Part shown: piece by piece, positions 6,164 to 6,884 of the stretch | Position numbering within the stretch: the first letter of the stretch is position 1 | How the letters are laid out: each line of letters opens with the position of its first letter | Origin: Fidelibacterota bacterium | Lineage (GTDB): Bacteria; Marinisomatota; Marinisomatia; Marinisomatales; TCS55 | Direction of reading: 5' to 3' | Length of the DNA: 6,884 nt | Assembly: GCA_002725545.1 (NCBI GenBank) | Contig: PBPW01000010.1 | Span: 4,466 to 11,349, forward strand | Program-made: the position numbers and the translations under genes | Notes under the pieces: generated by a model | The model's database searches: none | Seen by the model: the letters and a program-made list of their open reading frames with translations, nothing else | Told to the model about the DNA's origin: nothing

Positions 6164-6684
6164 CAGTCTGATGGGGCTTGAACTAGTTTTATTGGTAAAG
6201 AAAGATTCAGTCCCTCAAAGTTAGCTGAAATATGGCCTGTGGCCTTTAAAGGTAGAGTAGGAATAAAAAAAGATAAACCCTGCCAAACTGAATTGGCAGA
6301 ATCGGCAAGAGATACATAAACATATTTATCAGAAAATTGAAGAGTACCATAGGCATCATAGTAGGAAAAAACATTAGAATGATGATCAAACTGTCCACCA
6401 ACGACACTATAATTACAGAACCAATCCCCAGTAGGTTTTGTCCCAGGAACTAATCGTCTAATGGTGGTAATTACTTTAGTGCTGCTATTAGAGTAAACAA
6501 TATCAGGATCAATCTTTAGGGATAATTCATAGAGGCCATTGTTTGTTTTGACCTCTTTTTCTGTTATTAGTAGATTATTTTTATCTTCACACGAAATAAA
6601 AATAACTAGCGCCGAAATAATTACGGCCTTGACACAAGAAAAGGGTTTTACAAAAAAATTGCTACTATCTTTAATTAACTGCAT
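6163..6684 (-). CDS. Putative lipoprotein of unknown family, coupled to the secretin
   Basis: A 173-residue protein with charged N-terminal residues, a hydrophobic segment (about 18-30) and a lipobox-like FISC ending at Cys32, followed by EDKNN. This suggests signal peptidase II cleavage and lipid anchoring. Position -3 is Phe rather than the usual Leu, so the lipobox is slightly atypical. The rest (about 40-170) has the alternating hydrophobic pattern of a beta-sandwich and no motif I recognise. It contains no second Met; the ATG at 6684 has no Shine-Dalgarno site (a GAGG lies too far upstream). Its TGA overlaps the secretin ATG, so the two are made together. Many secretins need a small lipoprotein pilotin for outer-membrane targeting, and this is a candidate by context only. 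It does not look like the TPR pilotin PilF/PilW. Confidence 0.7.
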   Translation of the reverse strand: MQLIKDSSNFFVKPFSCVKAVIISALVIFISCEDKNNLLITEKEVKTNNGLYELSLKIDPDIVYSNSSTKVITTIRRLVPGTKPTGDWFCNYSVVGGQFDHHSNVFSYYDAYGTLQFSDKYVYVSLADSANSVWQGLSFFIPTLPLKATGHISANFEGLNLSLPIKLVQAPSD

Positions 6685-6730
6685 ATTATTTACTTTTTAC
6701 CTCAGAAGGATATACCTTAATTGTAAACTA

Positions 6731-6736
6731 ATTATA
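6731..6736 (-). promoter_or_regulatory. Candidate -10 box for the lipoprotein-secretin operon
   Basis: A perfect TATAAT on the - strand, 46 bases before the lipoprotein ATG, with transcription expected near 6724. No TTGACA-like box stands at the usual distance. GTTTAC occurs on both sides (6723-6728 and 6746-6751 on the complementary strand) as a direct repeat that could be a regulator site. The region is very AT-rich, so a chance match is possible. Confidence 0.4.
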
Positions 6737-6805
6737 GTGATAAAGTAAACACTTTCTTAAAGAGATTTCAACAATAAATATTTATAGGAAATTAGGCTTG
6801 GATGC

Positions 6806-6827
6806 TTGTGATTCTATTCAATCACAA
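6806..6827. promoter_or_regulatory. Perfect 8-bp inverted repeat upstream of the lipoprotein-secretin operon
   Basis: TTGTGATT and AATCACAA are separated by six bases (CTATTC). The arms contain the same TTGTGAT/ATCACAA half-sites as the palindrome at 4026-4043, but the TGTGA and TCACA cores are 10 bases apart rather than 6, so it is not a standard CRP site. Neither strand has a T-run after it, arguing against a terminator. It lies about 122 bases upstream of the lipoprotein start. The rest of 6685-6884 holds no gene that I can support. Confidence 0.45.
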
Positions 6828-6884
6828 ATAACTTAACGCTAATAATATTGAATGAATATTAAGAAAAACCACATACGTTAATAT

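Noticed and set aside
6539..6748. Small + strand frame overlapping the lipoprotein start.
   Set aside because: No ribosome site or recognisable protein features; it is antisense to the lipoprotein N-terminus and leader.

Overview
This is an AT-rich bacterial window of 6884 bases with seven protein genes and no RNA gene, insertion sequence, phage gene or CRISPR array. The signal peptides and lipoprotein show a Gram-negative envelope. The carotenoid genes (a two-domain integral-membrane lycopene cyclase, a CrtZ hydroxylase and a CruF-like protein) resemble those of the Bacteroidota and wider FCB group, including marine lineages such as Marinimicrobia. One gene has a strong AAGGAGG ribosome-binding site, which is not typical of Bacteroidota. 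The taxon cannot be fixed from the sequence alone.

Left part (1-2640), pigment and lipid metabolism. A 5'-truncated CruF/DUF422 carotenoid gene on the + strand runs convergently, stop to stop with one base between, into a - strand set. In transcription order that set is a 2,4-dienoyl-CoA-reductase-like SDR, beta-carotene hydroxylase crtZ, and a lycopene cyclase overlapping crtZ by 8 bases. Together these suggest a hydroxylated, possibly monocyclic carotenoid of the saproxanthin/myxol kind; this is inference.

Centre (2641-4048). A clear rho-independent terminator closes a 408-residue secreted low-complexity protein. It has a signal peptide, two Gly/Pro tracts, a His/Asp-rich block, an SdrD-like DxNxNGxxD motif and six cysteines. 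Its leader has a strong Shine-Dalgarno site, an extended -10 candidate, and a perfect TGTGA-N6-TCACA palindrome like a CRP/FNR-family operator. I recognise no characterised relative.

Right part (4049-6884). A lipoprotein of unknown family is translationally coupled (TGATG) to a secretin. The secretin has the usual N-domain and beta-barrel signatures, then an unrecognised C-terminal extension of about 284 residues. No inner-membrane pilus or type II secretion component is in view. The 200-base leader of this pair carries a candidate -10 box and a second palindrome with the same TTGTGAT/ATCACAA arms but wider spacing.

The best candidate for something undescribed is the right half: a lipoprotein plus extended secretin next to an unusual secreted Gly/Pro/His/Asp protein, with related palindromes upstream of both transcription units. 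The sequence does not prove a functional link.
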